Assembly (NCBI GenBank): GCA_043810355.1
Contig: JBDROB010000029.1
Location: forward strand, 1-21,052
DNA: 21,052 nucleotides
Direction of reading: 5' to 3'
Source: JAZDHV01 sp043810355
Lineage (GTDB): Archaea; Nanobdellota; Nanobdellia; Woesearchaeales; JAGVYU01
The translations under genes and the position numbers were made by a program. The notes beneath the pieces are model-generated. The model had not been told where the DNA came from and searched no databases. It was given only the letters and a program-made list of their open reading frames with translations. Of this stretch, positions 20,917 through 21,052 are shown one piece after another (within the stretch, counting starts at the first letter, position 1; each line of letters begins with the position of its first letter).

Positions 20917-21052
20917 GCGTTGAAAATCTCCTACTTCGCTGACCATAACCCCATAATGAATCATGGGAACATGGTCAGCTACGTCCAGCCATGCCATGTT
21001 TGCCTACGGCAAACAATGGCAAACATGGCACGGACGGAGACTTTTTCAACGC
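20917..21052. mobile_element. Foldback (MITE-like) element with inverted ends, cut by the window edge
   Basis: GCGTTGAAAATCTCC (20917-20931) is matched at the right edge by GGAGACTTTTTCAACGC (21036-21052), nearly complementary ends. Inside are two hairpins: GCTGACCAT/ATGGTCAGC (20938-20946 / 20971-20979) enclosing CCCAT/ATGGG, and GCCATGTTTGCC/GGCAAACATGGC (20993-21004 / 21018-21029) enclosed by CGTCC/GGACG. The left flank GAGGCT (20911-20916) may pair with sequence beyond the window. It is markedly richer in G+C than its surroundings and has no gene. TTTTTCAAC ends are common in insertion sequences. Confidence 0.65.

Noticed and set aside
20917..21052. Integron attC site
   Set aside because: The terminal arms run GTTGAAA...TTTCAAC, the reverse order of RYYYAAC...GTTRRRY, and no integron integrase is nearby.

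Overview
The window looks like chromosome from an AT-rich archaeon, most likely a DPANN lineage of the Woesearchaeota/Pacearchaeota type. Archaeal markers are ribosomal protein eL33 (L35Ae), RNA polymerase subunit Rpo11, a PAC2 proteasome-assembly chaperone, a METTL5-like methyltransferase and an AMMECR1 protein. Expression signals are archaeal too: T/A-rich TATA boxes about 25 bases before many starts (leaderless genes), GGTGA-type ribosome binding sites, and several TTG or GTG starts. No tRNA, rRNA or CRISPR array was seen.

Layout. 1-3100 is accessory: the N-terminal part of a tyrosine recombinase leaving the left edge, a 5'-truncated TctA-like permease beginning at an inverted repeat, a tail-to-tail PIN toxin / ribbon-helix-helix pair, a conventional AbrB-PIN operon with a palindromic operator, and a PH-like protein. 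3089-6423 holds a small lipoprotein, eL33, and a two-gene glycosylation operon (Alg5/DPM1-like GT2 plus a PMT/ArnT-type membrane glycosyltransferase). 6420-10661 is mostly lineage-restricted membrane and coiled-coil proteins plus a possible Janus/Ocnus (phosphohistidine phosphatase fold) protein. 10875-12719 has a YprB-like DEDDy nuclease, a small membrane protein and the PAC2 protein.

12720-19043 is the most unusual part: gene-poor stretches rich in palindromes and short repeats, a possible structured RNA, three coiled-coil proteins (two with C-terminal winged helices), a Nudix-like protein with a degraded active site, and a complete XerC/D-type recombinase translationally coupled to an unknown 169-aa protein. 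The recombinase start codon sits in a leader with mutually exclusive hairpins, and a diverged but structurally similar copy of that leader lies just after the partner gene, so the pair is bracketed by structured direct repeats. Upstream of one winged-helix gene are eleven GGGAAT-like motifs spaced 10-11 bp; a smaller cluster of the same motif precedes the rpo11 promoter.

19044-20702 returns to core genes: METTL5-like methyltransferase, then Rpo11 and AMMECR1 as an operon. The window ends in a GC-richer foldback element with near-identical inverted ends, probably a MITE-like or insertion-sequence-derived repeat.
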